Positions 7,844 through 19,977 are shown, counted from the first letter of the stretch. The stretch: DNA of 64,000 nucleotides from Lachnospiraceae bacterium UBA3804 (GCA_002368665.1 DFEK01000009.1:1-64000), one strand, 5' to 3'. The notes: generated by a model from the letters alone, not told the origin. Translations and numbers: made by a program.

Positions 7844-9169
7844 TTATACTCCTTGTAAATCTTTCACATGCAACGGACAGGTTTCATACTGCAGTCTTAA
7901 ACCGTCCGCCGGCTTGATAATCTCATATTTGGAAATCACTCGCATGGCTACCTGCTTGGCGTTCTCGCGGTCCGCATCCAGAAGGATTACCACATACTGC
8001 TTGTCGGAGAAACGATTGCCGACATCCACCATACGAAGGCAGACTGCTGCCGCACTCTCCAGGGCATCCATGGATCGGATGACACGGTCCTTATTCTCTC
8101 CCGGCTCACACTGCAGGGTAAATAACATCAACTGTACCGGCCGCTTGTTTCTTGCGGCATAACGGGAGATAAAATTAAAGATAAACCGAAACTCGTCATA
8201 CATCACGTTATATACGCCTTCGGAGAAATCCTGTCGTCCCTCGATTAAGTAGCAGATATTTGCAAGGGAAGAAGGAAGGATTTCATCACCGTCCTCTTCG
8301 TCGCTGTAGAAGCGGTATGCGTTTTTACCGTTCTTTTTCACCAGATAAAGCGCCTTGTCCGCATGATTGTAAAGGGTCTGGAAGCTGTCACCGTCCTGCG
8401 GATAAATGGCAATTCCGACGGAAACCGAACAGTTATTGGGATAGTCAAGCTCGGCGATTTTATCCTTCATGGCATTTAGCACACTCTTGGCTCTGTCCGC
8501 CGCGATCTTACGGTCGTTTACGCCGACTAAGAAAAGAATAAACTCATCTCCTCCGAGACGGCAGACAATATCGTTGTTTCTGGCGTGCTGTCTAAGAATA
8601 TCCGCAAACATACGGATAACGCGGTCGCCTTCCGCATGTCCCATGTTATCGTTAATGGTCTTAAAATTGTCAAGATCTATCATAAACATCATACCGGGGG
8701 TGTTTTCCTCAATCACCTTCTCGATCATTTCCTCGGTATTCTTACGGTTGTATAATCCGGTCAGTGCGTCACGGCTTGCCTGATCGATCATGTTCTTGGC
8801 TGTGGAGTGCATGCTGATCACACGCTCGATACGGCTTTTCATAACCTTGGAGACAAACGGCTTACGGATGTAGTCCTCTGCACCGAGACGAAGGCATTCT
8901 GCCTCGGTCTCCGGAGACTCATCGGAGGTCAGGAAAATCACCGGAATATTGCTCCACTCGGGATTGGACTTGATCTTTTTTAAGGTTTCCTTGCCGTCCA
9001 TGATCGGCATGGCAATATCCAAAAGGATCAGATCCGGAATCCTTTTCTCCAGAAAATGAATTGCCTGCTCACCGGATATTACGGGCGTAACTTCATAGTC
9101 TTCTTTCAGTTCCTGTCTGGCCATGACTAGGTTTGTCTTGCTGTCATCGACTATCAGAATATGCTTCAT
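7844..9169 (-). CDS. Response regulator with diguanylate cyclase (REC-GGDEF) and a C-terminal extension
   Basis: Residues 1-120 are a receiver domain with phospho-acceptor D51 and K103. Residues about 130-290 are a GGDEF domain (DALTGLYNR, then GGDEF at 206-210). The product-inhibition I-site RNND is at 197-200, exactly five residues before GGDEF, so the enzyme should make cyclic di-GMP from GTP and be feedback-inhibited. The last 130 residues, with the segments QLMLFTLQC and QYVVILLDAD, look like a second, degenerate nucleotidyl-cyclase-type fold without a GGDEF motif. It starts 6 bp after the hybrid kinase, its likely phosphodonor. Confidence 0.92.
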   Translation of the reverse strand: MKHILIVDDSKTNLVMARQELKEDYEVTPVISGEQAIHFLEKRIPDLILLDIAMPIMDGKETLKKIKSNPEWSNIPVIFLTSDESPETEAECLRLGAEDYIRKPFVSKVMKSRIERVISMHSTAKNMIDQASRDALTGLYNRKNTEEMIEKVIEENTPGMMFMIDLDNFKTINDNMGHAEGDRVIRMFADILRQHARNNDIVCRLGGDEFILFLVGVNDRKIAADRAKSVLNAMKDKIAELDYPNNCSVSVGIAIYPQDGDSFQTLYNHADKALYLVKKNGKNAYRFYSDEEDGDEILPSSLANICYLIEGRQDFSEGVYNVMYDEFRFIFNFISRYAARNKRPVQLMLFTLQCEPGENKDRVIRSMDALESAAAVCLRMVDVGNRFSDKQYVVILLDADRENAKQVAMRVISKYEIIKPADGLRLQYETCPLHVKDLQGV

Positions 9170-9175
9170 TTCCCC

Positions 9176-11698
9176 CTACCCTTCTGCTTCCGCCATGGAA
9201 AGCAAAACCATGATGTCTTCCTTCGCCTCTTCATACATGAAGTTATCCATATGCTGCTTGGCTTCGGCAAGACGCTTCTCTGCCTTTTCTTCCAGCTTAC
9301 AATCCAACAGGCTGCTGATTTCTTCCGACGCACGGTCGATCTCGAAGAAATCGATATTCTTTGCGATAAATTCCAGTGTCTTCTTGTATTCGCGTAACGA
9401 AATGCTGCTTCCGGCCACCTTCTTGGAGGGCAATTCTTTTTCCTCGGAATGCAAGAAATCTTCCAGCTGTTTCAGCATCTCCCTGTACTCTTTGTCGAGT
9501 TTCTCGAAATCGTCACGGATTGCCTTCTTGTTTCCGCTCTTTCCGTTCATCTCATGCTCACGGAAATGATCCGACAATGCCATGGCTCCGATACTTAAGA
9601 AGGAACTCTTCAGCGCGTGCACTTCAATCGTGTAATTACCGTAATCTTTCTCCTCCAGGAGATTGCGGATCATTTCGGGTTTGGTTTTGCCTTCGTCCAC
9701 GATGCATTTTAAAATTTCAATATAGGCATTTCTGTCGCCCGAGAAAATATCGTACGCATAACGGTAATCAATTCCCTGCATCGGGAACGTAAAGTCTTTC
9801 TCATCAAATCCGCTGTTCTTCTTTGCGCCTCTTTGCGCATCATCTTCCGCACCGACACCGGAAACAACGCCTTTCATGCCAATCGATGAACCCGGTGTTT
9901 CCACCTGCAGTCTCTTGGGCAGGAAGGTACGCAGAATTCTTGCAAGGGAGTGTGTATCAATCGGTTTTCCGAGCAGGTCGTTCATGCCGGATTTGATAAA
10001 CAGTTCCTTATCCGCTTCGGATGCATTGGCGGTCAGCGCGATGATTGGAACCGTTCTCGCGTAATCGGAATTTAAGGAACGGATCCTCTGCACGGTTTCC
10101 ACGCCGTCCATTCCGGGCATCATATGATCGATAAACAAAATATCATACCGTTCGTTATCCTGCATTCTGCCAAGTGCCTCTTCTCCGGACTCACAGAGTG
10201 TAATGTCTGCCCCGTAGGATCCGATAATTCCCTTGGCAACTTTTAAATTCACCTTATTGTCATCAACGATCAGGATCTTGGCTGCGGGACAGGTGAACTC
10301 GTTGATGGCTTTGCTTTCACTCTCCTCGCCGGTTTCTTCGGCATCGAATCTTGCATTCAGTCTGTTGAAATCACAGTACACTTCATCCACGACCTTCTGG
10401 TCGATCACAACATGGAAAGTACTTCCTTTTCCGTACTCACTCTCCAGCGTAATATCACCATGCATCATTTTGGAGAAATTCCTGGAAATCGCAAGTCCCA
10501 GTCCGGTACCCTGAATCTTTCGGTTTTTGCGGTTATCAACCTGCGTAAACTCATTGAACAGTTTGGACGCATCTTCCTTACGGATACCGATACCGGTATC
10601 GATGACGTCAAAATGCAATACCACAACTTCTTCTTTACCGGGCGTTGCATTCACGACCAGTTTGATATATCCCTCTTTGGTAAACTTCACGGCGTTTCCG
10701 AGAAGGTTTAAAAGAATCTGCTTGATGCGAAGCGAATCACCGAAAAGCGATCTCGGCACATTCTCTCCGCCCTCGATCATAAACTCCACTTCTTTCCCGT
10801 ATAATCTGGCTTTGACAAGTCTGGAGATATCCAGTAAAAGATCCTCAAGGTTATATACTTCATTCACCAGTTCCATTCTTCCGGCATCGATTTTGGAGTA
10901 ATCCAAAATGTCATTGATCAACTCCAGCATAATTCCGGATGAGGACTGAATAGTCTTGACATATTCTCTGGCATCGGGCGTAAGTTCCGTCTGGGAAAGC
11001 AGTTCGCTCATACCCGTAATGGCATTCATCGGTGTACGGATCTCATGGGACATGTTGGCTAAGAAATCCGACTTTGCTTTCGTGGCAGCCTGGGCCTCGT
11101 CTCTTTTAATCTCCAGAACTCGCAGAAGGTTTGCCATGTTCATGTTACGCTGTTCGAGGTTGATCTGCTGCTTTTTGATTCTTCGGATAATAAAAATCAG
11201 AGCCAGAACGGCTATGGATAATATCACGACTTCCAATATAAAATCTCCGAGGGAATCCACGCCGCCCGCCCGGTTCATGATATAATCCGAGAACGCAGTG
11301 ATGGTAAATATATACATTCCGACGCAGTAGATATAACCTACCAGTATGACAACGATATCCAGGTAAAGTGCCATAACGACAAGCAGTGCGATCAGCGCAT
11401 CATTGATCTGCCCTACACAGCGAAACATATATCCGAAAGCAAATATAAAGCTTAACCAAAGCATCGTGGCGGATATGCCCTGCACGCGGATCGGACACCT
11501 GGGTACAAAAGTCGGAATCGCCAGAAGAATGGGAATGATGATCAAAAAACGGATCATTGCCGGCGGATTCTGCGCATGGAGGGATTCTATAATCAAAAAC
11601 ACGTCAAGCAGACAGGAAAGAAAGAAAATCACTTTTCCTGTCCGTCGTTCTCTCTTGATCTGACCCCTCAGGGTGTATTCCGATTCGGTCTTTGCCAT
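9176..11698 (-). CDS. Hybrid sensor histidine kinase (membrane sensor, HisKA-HATPase, REC, Hpt)
   Basis: The 840-residue phosphorelay protein has about six transmembrane segments in residues 23-172 with very short loops, so it probably senses a membrane or intracellular signal. HisKA carries H218 in [10 protein letters not shown]. HATPase_c has the N box (NLLGNAVKF) and the DTGIGI and GTGLGL motifs. The receiver domain has D524 and K578. The Hpt domain carries H694 in EVHALKSSF. The most likely output is the REC-GGDEF protein encoded 6 bp downstream. No Shine-Dalgarno is visible before ATG 11698. TATAAT at 11708-11713 is only 9 nt away, so the transcript may be nearly leaderless. Confidence 0.93.
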   Translation of the reverse strand: MAKTESEYTLRGQIKRERRTGKVIFFLSCLLDVFLIIESLHAQNPPAMIRFLIIIPILLAIPTFVPRCPIRVQGISATMLWLSFIFAFGYMFRCVGQINDALIALLVVMALYLDIVVILVGYIYCVGMYIFTITAFSDYIMNRAGGVDSLGDFILEVVILSIAVLALIFIIRRIKKQQINLEQRNMNMANLLRVLEIKRDEAQAATKAKSDFLANMSHEIRTPMNAITGMSELLSQTELTPDAREYVKTIQSSSGIMLELINDILDYSKIDAGRMELVNEVYNLEDLLLDISRLVKARLYGKEVEFMIEGGENVPRSLFGDSLRIKQILLNLLGNAVKFTKEGYIKLVVNATPGKEEVVVLHFDVIDTGIGIRKEDASKLFNEFTQVDNRKNRKIQGTGLGLAISRNFSKMMHGDITLESEYGKGSTFHVVIDQKVVDEVYCDFNRLNARFDAEETGEESESKAINEFTCPAAKILIVDDNKVNLKVAKGIIGSYGADITLCESGEEALGRMQDNERYDILFIDHMMPGMDGVETVQRIRSLNSDYARTVPIIALTANASEADKELFIKSGMNDLLGKPIDTHSLARILRTFLPKRLQVETPGSSIGMKGVVSGVGAEDDAQRGAKKNSGFDEKDFTFPMQGIDYRYAYDIFSGDRNAYIEILKCIVDEGKTKPEMIRNLLEEKDYGNYTIEVHALKSSFLSIGAMALSDHFREHEMNGKSGNKKAIRDDFEKLDKEYREMLKQLEDFLHSEEKELPSKKVAGSSISLREYKKTLEFIAKNIDFFEIDRASEEISSLLDCKLEEKAEKRLAEAKQHMDNFMYEEAKEDIMVLLSMAEAEG

Positions 11699-11791
11699 AA
11701 CAGATATATTATATCACCCCGTGCGGTGCATTGAAAGAAATCTTTTCTTTGGCCGCCGGAAATGATACAATGGCTAAGAAAGGAAAAACAA

Positions 11792-12736
11792 ATGCGACAT
11801 ATTTTTATCCTGAATCCGGCTGCCGGTAAAAAAGACTATACGGAACGTGTGCGTAATGAGATCGAGAGCGTCTGCGCAAGACGCGGTATCGCACCGCTTA
11901 TTTTCATTTCCGAGTACAACGGTTATGAGCTTTTTATTGCGGATAAAATGTGTTCGCTGTTTACCGATGAGGACATCCGCTTCTACTGCGTCGGGGGCTC
12001 CGGCACTTTGGTACAGACGCTTTCCGGTATGGATGATAAGCCGGACCGCCAGATTTCCTGCTATCCCCTCGGACTGTCCAACGATTTTCTGAAGTGCTAT
12101 GAAGGCAATATCCGTGCCTTCCGAAACATCGAAAACCTTCTGGACGGACGCGTGGACGCCCTGGATTATATCAAAGTCGTGGGTTGTTGCAAGGCCGTCG
12201 ATTTCGTCAATATCGGTCTCGGAAACGTCATGTTCGAATCGGAAACCTTCTATACGCTTCTTTCCGAAACCAGTTCCATGGCCGCTTACAGCGTAGGTGT
12301 CGCTCATGATATTCTGCGAAGCCAGGCTACGGAATACGATATTTCCATAGACGGAACCGACTACTCCGGTACATATTCCATGGTGCTTTGCATGAACGGA
12401 AGGGTTCTGGGATCCAGAGTCGTTCCCAGTGAGGAAAGCAGACCCGATGACGGTATCATGAATGTATTTTTATTCAAAGCCGATCGTCCGATCCAGTCTG
12501 CCGGCAAATATTTAAAGCTCTACCTCGGCAAATACGACAACCCCGATAGTCTGTTTACGATGGTGCGCGGAAGAAGAATGATCATCACCCGGAAAGACCA
12601 TTCGCGCATGCTTCTGAACTGTGACGGGGACGGATTTACTCCGCAGGAAACCACGCTGGATATTCGCCTGATCCCTGCCGGTCTGAACTTCGTGGTTCCG
12701 CAACATGTCGCACTGATCGAACCGAACAAAGAATAA
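11792..12736 (+). CDS. Diacylglycerol kinase-like (YegS/DAGK family) protein with altered GGDGT motif
   Basis: The 314-residue protein matches lipid kinases: IFILNPAAGKK at the start, a nucleotide loop, LGLSNDFLKCY and the C-terminal CDGDGF segment. The hallmark GGDGT reads GGSGT here (in YCVGGSGTLVQ), with the Asp replaced by Ser. That residue is almost invariant in active kinases, so activity is uncertain. The start is ATG 11792, with AAAGGA 7-8 nt before it, rather than the upstream 11762 codon. It is transcribed divergently from the hybrid kinase and ends in a strong terminator. Confidence 0.88.
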   Translation: MRHIFILNPAAGKKDYTERVRNEIESVCARRGIAPLIFISEYNGYELFIADKMCSLFTDEDIRFYCVGGSGTLVQTLSGMDDKPDRQISCYPLGLSNDFLKCYEGNIRAFRNIENLLDGRVDALDYIKVVGCCKAVDFVNIGLGNVMFESETFYTLLSETSSMAAYSVGVAHDILRSQATEYDISIDGTDYSGTYSMVLCMNGRVLGSRVVPSEESRPDDGIMNVFLFKADRPIQSAGKYLKLYLGKYDNPDSLFTMVRGRRMIITRKDHSRMLLNCDGDGFTPQETTLDIRLIPAGLNFVVPQHVALIEPNKE

Positions 12737-12741
12737 ATCAT

Positions 12742-12776
12742 AAAAAAGAGTCGCAGTAAGCTGCGGCTCTTTTTCT
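12742..12776. terminator. Bidirectional intrinsic terminator
   Basis: Stem GAGTCGCAG (12748-12756) pairs with CTGCGGCTC (12761-12769), with one G-T wobble and loop TAAG. A-tracts and T-tracts flank it on both sides. It ends the lipid-kinase-like gene on the plus strand and the exporter operon on the minus strand. Confidence 0.9.
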
Positions 12777-12796
12777 TGGGATATGGATAGTATTTA

Positions 12797-14071
12797 TTAA
12801 CGATGCCTTAACGCATCAATGGGTGTCATTTTCGCTGCTTTTCCTGCGGGGTAGAGTCCGAACACAATACCGATCGCCATGGAGAAAAGTGCAACGCCCA
12901 GGATCAGTATCGGGTTGAAGTCCGGAGTCATATTGACGGCTTTGTCAACCAGATGGATGATCAGGCAGACCAGACCGGAGAAAGCATATCCGAGCAGCAT
13001 TCCGATAATTCCGCCGGTTAACGAAATCAGACCGGACTCGATCAGAAACTGCCACATGATGGATGATGTCCTTGCGCCGAGCGATTTACGGATACCGATT
13101 TCCCTGGTACGCTCGGTAACCGATACCAGCATGATATTCATGACGCCGACACCGCCTACAAACAGGGAAAGTGCGGCAACCAGCATAACAAATGCCGTGA
13201 TTCCGCCAAGGACCTTGGAAATACCGCCGACCAGGGAGGCTACTTCGAAGGAATAGAACGCATTCTCCCCACGCTTGTCCATTGCCGCTTCGACATAACG
13301 CTGTCCCTTATTGCTCATTTCCGTAATATGCGCGGGTTCATCCACAAATACCGTGTAATTGTAATAAGAATCTCTGTCAAGACCGAATGCTTCCGTAATG
13401 ACCGTAGTCGGAACTTCTATGGAAAGCGCGGATTCCTGATAAACCACGATCAAAGCATTATCTTCCTGTTCATCTCCGGTGTTTTCTTTCTTTGCCGGCT
13501 TATCATCCTGCTTGTCGGATTTACGGATACCGATAACCTTAAGACTGAATTCTCTTCCGTGTGAATCAATCTTAACGATTTTGCCAAGTGCATCTTCCTT
13601 TCCGAAAAGCTGCCTGGATGTATAGGTATCGATGATGCAAACAGGCAAAGCCTCTTCGTAATCCCGCTCATCATAGAATCTTCCGTAGATCAGTTCGGCT
13701 CTGACGGATGTCTGTTTAATCGGCTGTCCGCCGCTTAACATCACCTGTTTCTCTTTCTTCTTGCGATCCAACGTCGTTCCGTCTATGCTCAAATCTTCCG
13801 TGTATCCGGTAATATAGGGATATTTGTCCACCAGATTGTCCATGACGTGAGTCGGAATGGGAACACTGCCTGAAGACATCAGTGCAAAATTACTTCCCAG
13901 CATTCCGTTTAGGGAACCGGAAACATAATTACTGAAACCGTTTCCGATGGAAAGAATTCCGACAACGGAGGAAATACCGATGATGATACCCAGCATGGTC
14001 AGAAAAGATCTGACTTTGTTCATCCGGATATTAAAATATGCCATTTTCCAATATTCAAGAAATCTTCCCAT
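12797..14071 (-). CDS. MacB-type ABC transporter permease (second permease of the operon)
   Basis: The 424-residue protein has the MacB/FtsX topology. One N-terminal transmembrane helix (about 20-42) is followed by a large extracytoplasmic MacB-PCD domain and three C-terminal helices. The family segment GGVGVMNIMLVSVTERTREIGIRKSLGA lies before the second helix. It is close to the other permease of the operon, so the transporter may use a heterodimer. Gap to the first permease is 4 bp. The extracytoplasmic domain carries a Lys/Asp-rich insertion (SDKQDDKPAKKENTGDEQED). The substrate cannot be inferred; antimicrobial peptides are common for such systems. Confidence 0.92.
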   Translation of the reverse strand: MGRFLEYWKMAYFNIRMNKVRSFLTMLGIIIGISSVVGILSIGNGFSNYVSGSLNGMLGSNFALMSSGSVPIPTHVMDNLVDKYPYITGYTEDLSIDGTTLDRKKKEKQVMLSGGQPIKQTSVRAELIYGRFYDERDYEEALPVCIIDTYTSRQLFGKEDALGKIVKIDSHGREFSLKVIGIRKSDKQDDKPAKKENTGDEQEDNALIVVYQESALSIEVPTTVITEAFGLDRDSYYNYTVFVDEPAHITEMSNKGQRYVEAAMDKRGENAFYSFEVASLVGGISKVLGGITAFVMLVAALSLFVGGVGVMNIMLVSVTERTREIGIRKSLGARTSSIMWQFLIESGLISLTGGIIGMLLGYAFSGLVCLIIHLVDKAVNMTPDFNPILILGVALFSMAIGIVFGLYPAGKAAKMTPIDALRHR

Positions 14072-14075
14072 TCTC

Positions 14076-15320
14076 TTATTCCTGTCTTAGTGCTTCTATC
14101 GGGCTGAGCTTTGCTGCTTTTTTCGCCGGGTAAATACCGAAGAACATACCAATGATGGCAGAGAAGGCAACAACACCCAAAACCACAAACGGTGAAATGG
14201 AAGCGACTACTTTCATTTTTACAAACTGGCTGGCAATAAAGCAAAGCAGCTCTGCTCCCAGGTATCCGAACAGAATTCCGAGGATACCGCCAAATACGGT
14301 AAGTACCGCAGATTCCGCAAGGAACTGAATCATAATGGAGGAAATCTTTGCTCCGAGTGCCTTTCGGATACCGATCTCCTGGGTACGTTCCGTTACGGAA
14401 ACCAGCATGATATTCATAACTCCGACTCCTCCAACCACTAAAGAAATGGCGGCGATGAACGAAATAAAAATCGTAACATAGTTGATGATTTTATTGAACT
14501 GATCCATCTGGGAGTTAAACTCCGTATAGGTGATCTTCTTCTCACCACGGATTCCTTTTCTGGCTTCCAGAAGACGGATACTGTCCTTAATTACCTTCTT
14601 GGCCTGATTCGGATCGTCCGGAATCAGAAGGATGGAATTAAACTCATCATCGTTCACGGATAAACCGAGAGAATTGGAGAATGCCGTATAGGGAATGGAA
14701 ATTTCGATCTCCTCTCCGCCCATCAGACTGTAAAGCTGCGATTCCTTCTTCTCTCTTACACCGACGATACGGTAGTCATCCTCTTTACCGGTATCCCAGA
14801 TAATCGTTATCGTCTGTCCGACAACACCTGTGTGCCCGAAAAGCTGTTTCGCTCCTACTTCGTTGATCACACAAACATTCTTGGCATCTTCGTACTCGTC
14901 CTTGCTAAAGAACCTTCCGGAAAGGAATCCCTCGGGAGCCGCCTTCCAATAATCATCGTTGGTGGGTGTGATGGTTGCATTCTTCTCAGTGTTGTGACAT
15001 TTCACGCTCATCCAGTAAGCGTCATCCATCGCACACATATAGACATGGTCGATTTTTTCCCGGATGGCATCCACGTCGTCTCGGTTCATCACAGCTTCCG
15101 GATACTGTTCGAAGGCAGTTCCGTTTTTCAGGTATGTCTGGCCGGAAAACATGGAGTTCATCTGCCCGGAAATGGTCGCTTTCACACCGTTTCCGAGACT
15201 GACTACCATGATAACCGAGGAGATACCCACGATGATACCGAACATGGTTAAAACGGAACGCATCTTGTTGTCCAGGATACTCTTAAATGAAATTTTGATA
15301 TATTCAAAAAGTTGTCCCAT
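14076..15320 (-). CDS. MacB-type ABC transporter permease (first permease of the operon)
   Basis: The 414-residue permease has the same layout as its neighbour: N-terminal helix (FGIIVGISSVIMVVSLG), a MacB-PCD periplasmic-type domain, then GGVGVMNIMLVSVTERTQEIGIRKALGA and three helices. Its ATG overlaps the stop codon of the adaptor gene by one base (TAATG), so the two are translationally coupled. The two permeases share the conserved C-terminal part but differ in the extracytoplasmic domain. Confidence 0.92.
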   Translation of the reverse strand: MGQLFEYIKISFKSILDNKMRSVLTMFGIIVGISSVIMVVSLGNGVKATISGQMNSMFSGQTYLKNGTAFEQYPEAVMNRDDVDAIREKIDHVYMCAMDDAYWMSVKCHNTEKNATITPTNDDYWKAAPEGFLSGRFFSKDEYEDAKNVCVINEVGAKQLFGHTGVVGQTITIIWDTGKEDDYRIVGVREKKESQLYSLMGGEEIEISIPYTAFSNSLGLSVNDDEFNSILLIPDDPNQAKKVIKDSIRLLEARKGIRGEKKITYTEFNSQMDQFNKIINYVTIFISFIAAISLVVGGVGVMNIMLVSVTERTQEIGIRKALGAKISSIMIQFLAESAVLTVFGGILGILFGYLGAELLCFIASQFVKMKVVASISPFVVLGVVAFSAIIGMFFGIYPAKKAAKLSPIEALRQE

Positions 15321-16984
15321 TATTTTTTATTACCCATTGCCTCGGTTACAAACGATGCGGATTCAGGCGAAGGAGAAGACATCTTGCCTTCTTCGATCAC
15401 ACCTGTATAACTGGTGACGATAACATCTTTCTCATCCAGACCTTCCACGATCTCGATATCCATTTCGGAGCTTACTCCGGTGGTCACATATTTCTTTCCG
15501 ACAAGCATGGTCGAAGGATTATAGGTAAATACAAACTCTCCCTTGTCGTCGACATTGACTGCCTCTACGGGAACGGTCATAACACCTTCCACGGAAGCGG
15601 TAAGGATATTGCACTTTGCGTCCAGACCGATGTAAACATTCTCATCCGGATTGTCAACGGATACGGTAACCATGATCTGTGTTCCGGCATTTCCGGCGGA
15701 AACTGCGGAACGGTTGATGGTTGCAACTTTTCCGGTATATTTATTCTTTAAAATCGTAATGTCTGCTTTCTGACCGATTGCAAGTTTCTCCAAATCGGAT
15801 TTGCCGACGCCTAAGGTTACATGTACATCTTCCAGACTGGAGAAAGTAATGATCGGGGAACCCTGGATCGCGGTATCGCCTTCGGTGAATCCGACCATGG
15901 TCACAACTCCGTCAAAAGGAGCAATCAGTCCGTGCTCATATTTTAAAAGTTCATCCATGCTGTCCTGGGCCTGCATGGAAGCCAATTCTCTCTGAAGATT
16001 GGAGGAATCTCTGTCATAAGAATTTCCTAAAGTCTTCTGATATGTTTCGATTTCCGTCTGGGAAGCTTCCACTTTGGCCTTGTCGGCATCGACTTTGGCT
16101 TTGTATTTCTCGTATTCGGTCAGTGCCTTCTGATAATCGGAGGACTGGTTTGTAGACTGCTTGGAAACATTGTTGATTACCGTCTGGGACTGTGCGATGG
16201 AATCGGACAAAGTCTTGTATTCGCCGGTCTTCATAAAGTTTGCCAAAGCCTCTGCTTTGGCTTCGTTATCCAGTGCCACATATTCGGGGGATTCCTTAAA
16301 TGCTTCCAGCATCTGTTCCTGAATTGCCTGGCATTTAGCGATATTGGCCTGTTCTAAGGCAATCTGCGTCTGTACGGCCGCAGAGAAATTGTTTAATTTA
16401 TTGTCTTTTTCGTAATTATCAACGATAGCCTTATATTCATCCGCCTTCTTCTGATCGGCATCCATATCGGCTCTGTACTGAGCCATTTCGGACTGTGCCT
16501 TGGCGATTTTCTTTCTGACATCCGCACCGTTGGCATCCTGGGAATTGTAGGTATTCTCACTTACGCGGGTGTTGATCTCAAGCTGGCGCATTGCCTTATT
16601 GTAAGAATCCTCTTCAAACTCGATAATCACATCACCCTTCTTTACATAGCTACCCATCGGTTTTACACTTTTCACCGTCATGGATGCGGGAGATACATAA
16701 TGAATCGTTTTCTCGCTCTCGAGCGTTCCGTTTACATTAATCTCGCTGACGATATCGCCCGTCTCGGGATGTGCAAGGGAAACCGTACTGCTCTGCAACT
16801 TCTTCATGGCTCTGGATGCTGCGAAAATGCAACCGCCGATGAGAAGAAGTAAAGTACCGACAATACTGAATACAACGATCCGGACTACTTTTCTTTTCTT
16901 CTTTTTCTTTTTATTCTCCAGTTTCTGCTGGGAAGTCAGCTCCTCGGAGCCACCGTATAAATTGATTTCCTTATTCCTGGCCAT
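15320..16984 (-). CDS. HlyD/MacA-type membrane fusion (adaptor) protein
   Basis: The 554-residue adaptor of the tripartite-like exporter has an N-terminal Lys-rich cytoplasmic segment and a transmembrane helix at about residues 30-55 (IVVFSIVGTLLLLIGGCIFAA). A barrel-sandwich half (ETGDIVSEINVNGTL), a long helical hairpin (residues about 130-350, rich in Ala, Lys, Glu and Gln) and the second half with GLIAPFDGVVTMVGFTEGD follow. The hairpin is long for a Gram-positive adaptor. ATG 16984 has AAGGAGG 9 nt upstream; ATG 16993 would touch that site. It overlaps the ATPase gene by 14 bp. Confidence 0.92.
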   Translation of the reverse strand: MARNKEINLYGGSEELTSQQKLENKKKKKKRKVVRIVVFSIVGTLLLLIGGCIFAASRAMKKLQSSTVSLAHPETGDIVSEINVNGTLESEKTIHYVSPASMTVKSVKPMGSYVKKGDVIIEFEEDSYNKAMRQLEINTRVSENTYNSQDANGADVRKKIAKAQSEMAQYRADMDADQKKADEYKAIVDNYEKDNKLNNFSAAVQTQIALEQANIAKCQAIQEQMLEAFKESPEYVALDNEAKAEALANFMKTGEYKTLSDSIAQSQTVINNVSKQSTNQSSDYQKALTEYEKYKAKVDADKAKVEASQTEIETYQKTLGNSYDRDSSNLQRELASMQAQDSMDELLKYEHGLIAPFDGVVTMVGFTEGDTAIQGSPIITFSSLEDVHVTLGVGKSDLEKLAIGQKADITILKNKYTGKVATINRSAVSAGNAGTQIMVTVSVDNPDENVYIGLDAKCNILTASVEGVMTVPVEAVNVDDKGEFVFTYNPSTMLVGKKYVTTGVSSEMDIEIVEGLDEKDVIVTSYTGVIEEGKMSSPSPESASFVTEAMGNKK

Positions 16985-17831
16985 TGTATCCATCCTCCTT
17001 AATATGCAGGTCTAATTCACTATTGTCATCAGATTCCCAATTATGATCACTTTCCGGTTCGGACTCAACATGGCTTCCCTTTACCTTGGTTGTCACGTTT
17101 TCCTGTGCCCTGGCAAGTTCTTCACGGATTGCCTTTTCATCTTCACCGTTGTTGATCTCGTCTTTATAAATCTTACCGTCCATGATGTGCACGATTCGGC
17201 TGGCTTTCGCCGCAATGCCCGGGTCATGCGTAATGACGATTACCGTTCGTCCCTCTCTGTGAAGCGATTTTAAAATTTCCATAATCTCCACGCTCGAGTG
17301 GGAATCCAGGTTACCGGTCGGCTCATCGGCCAGGATGATTGGCGGTGCCTGGGCGATGGCTCTTGCGATCGCAACTCTTTGCTGCTGACCACCGGACATT
17401 TCGGAAGGTTTATGCGTCATACGCTCTTCCAGACCTACTTTGCGAAGCGCCTCTTTGGCAAGTTCGGTTCTTTGTTTCTTTCCAAGGCCTCTGTAGATTA
17501 ACGGAAGTTCCACATTTTCCAGTGCCGTCAGCGAAGAAATTAAGTTGAATCCCTGGAAGATAAATCCGATTTCCTGATTACGGATGTCGGATAATTCATC
17601 GTCCAGCATTTCCGCAACATCTTTGCCGTGAAGCAGGTAGGATCCGGAAGTCGGTACGTCCAGACAGCCTAACATGTTCATCAGGGTTGATTTACCGCTA
17701 CCCGACTGTCCGATGATGGCGACGAATTCTTTCTCGCCGATGGTAAGAGAAACATGATCCAGTGCTCTTACCTCGTTTTCTCCCGGGTTGTAAATTTTAC
17801 ACATGTCTTCGATTTTGATCAGTTCTGCCAT
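16971..17831 (-). CDS. ABC transporter ATP-binding protein (MacB/LolD type)
   Basis: The 286-residue ATPase energises the exporter. Walker A GQSGSGKST is near residues 38-46, the signature is MSGGQQQRVAIARAIA, and Walker B is IILADEPTGNLDS, typical of the MacB/LolD subgroup. After the usual end near residue 225 comes an acidic tail of about 60 residues (many Glu, Asp and Ser) not found in standard members. GAGG precedes the ATG by 5 nt. First gene of the four-gene exporter operon. Confidence 0.93.
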   Translation of the reverse strand: MAELIKIEDMCKIYNPGENEVRALDHVSLTIGEKEFVAIIGQSGSGKSTLMNMLGCLDVPTSGSYLLHGKDVAEMLDDELSDIRNQEIGFIFQGFNLISSLTALENVELPLIYRGLGKKQRTELAKEALRKVGLEERMTHKPSEMSGGQQQRVAIARAIAQAPPIILADEPTGNLDSHSSVEIMEILKSLHREGRTVIVITHDPGIAAKASRIVHIMDGKIYKDEINNGEDEKAIREELARAQENVTTKVKGSHVESEPESDHNWESDDNSELDLHIKEDGYNGQE

Positions 17832-17904
17832 ATCATCCTCGTTCTTTCATGGACCGTTTATCTATATCATTATTCCCCTTTCGGTCACAAGCTTACCATA
17901 CAAC

Positions 17905-17949
17905 AAAAAAATATCCGTCTTACGAAAATGTCGTAAACGGATATTTTTT
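17905..17949. terminator. Bidirectional intrinsic terminator after guaB
   Basis: ATATCCGT (17911-17918) pairs with ACGGATAT (17937-17944) and TTACGA (17920-17925) with TCGTAA (17931-17936), with one bulged C. A run of A precedes and T follows. On the minus strand it ends guaB; it lies 20 bp after its stop codon. Confidence 0.9.
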
Positions 17950-17969
17950 CGTTGTAAATGGTTTCTTTG

Positions 17970-19977
<2,008 letters not shown>

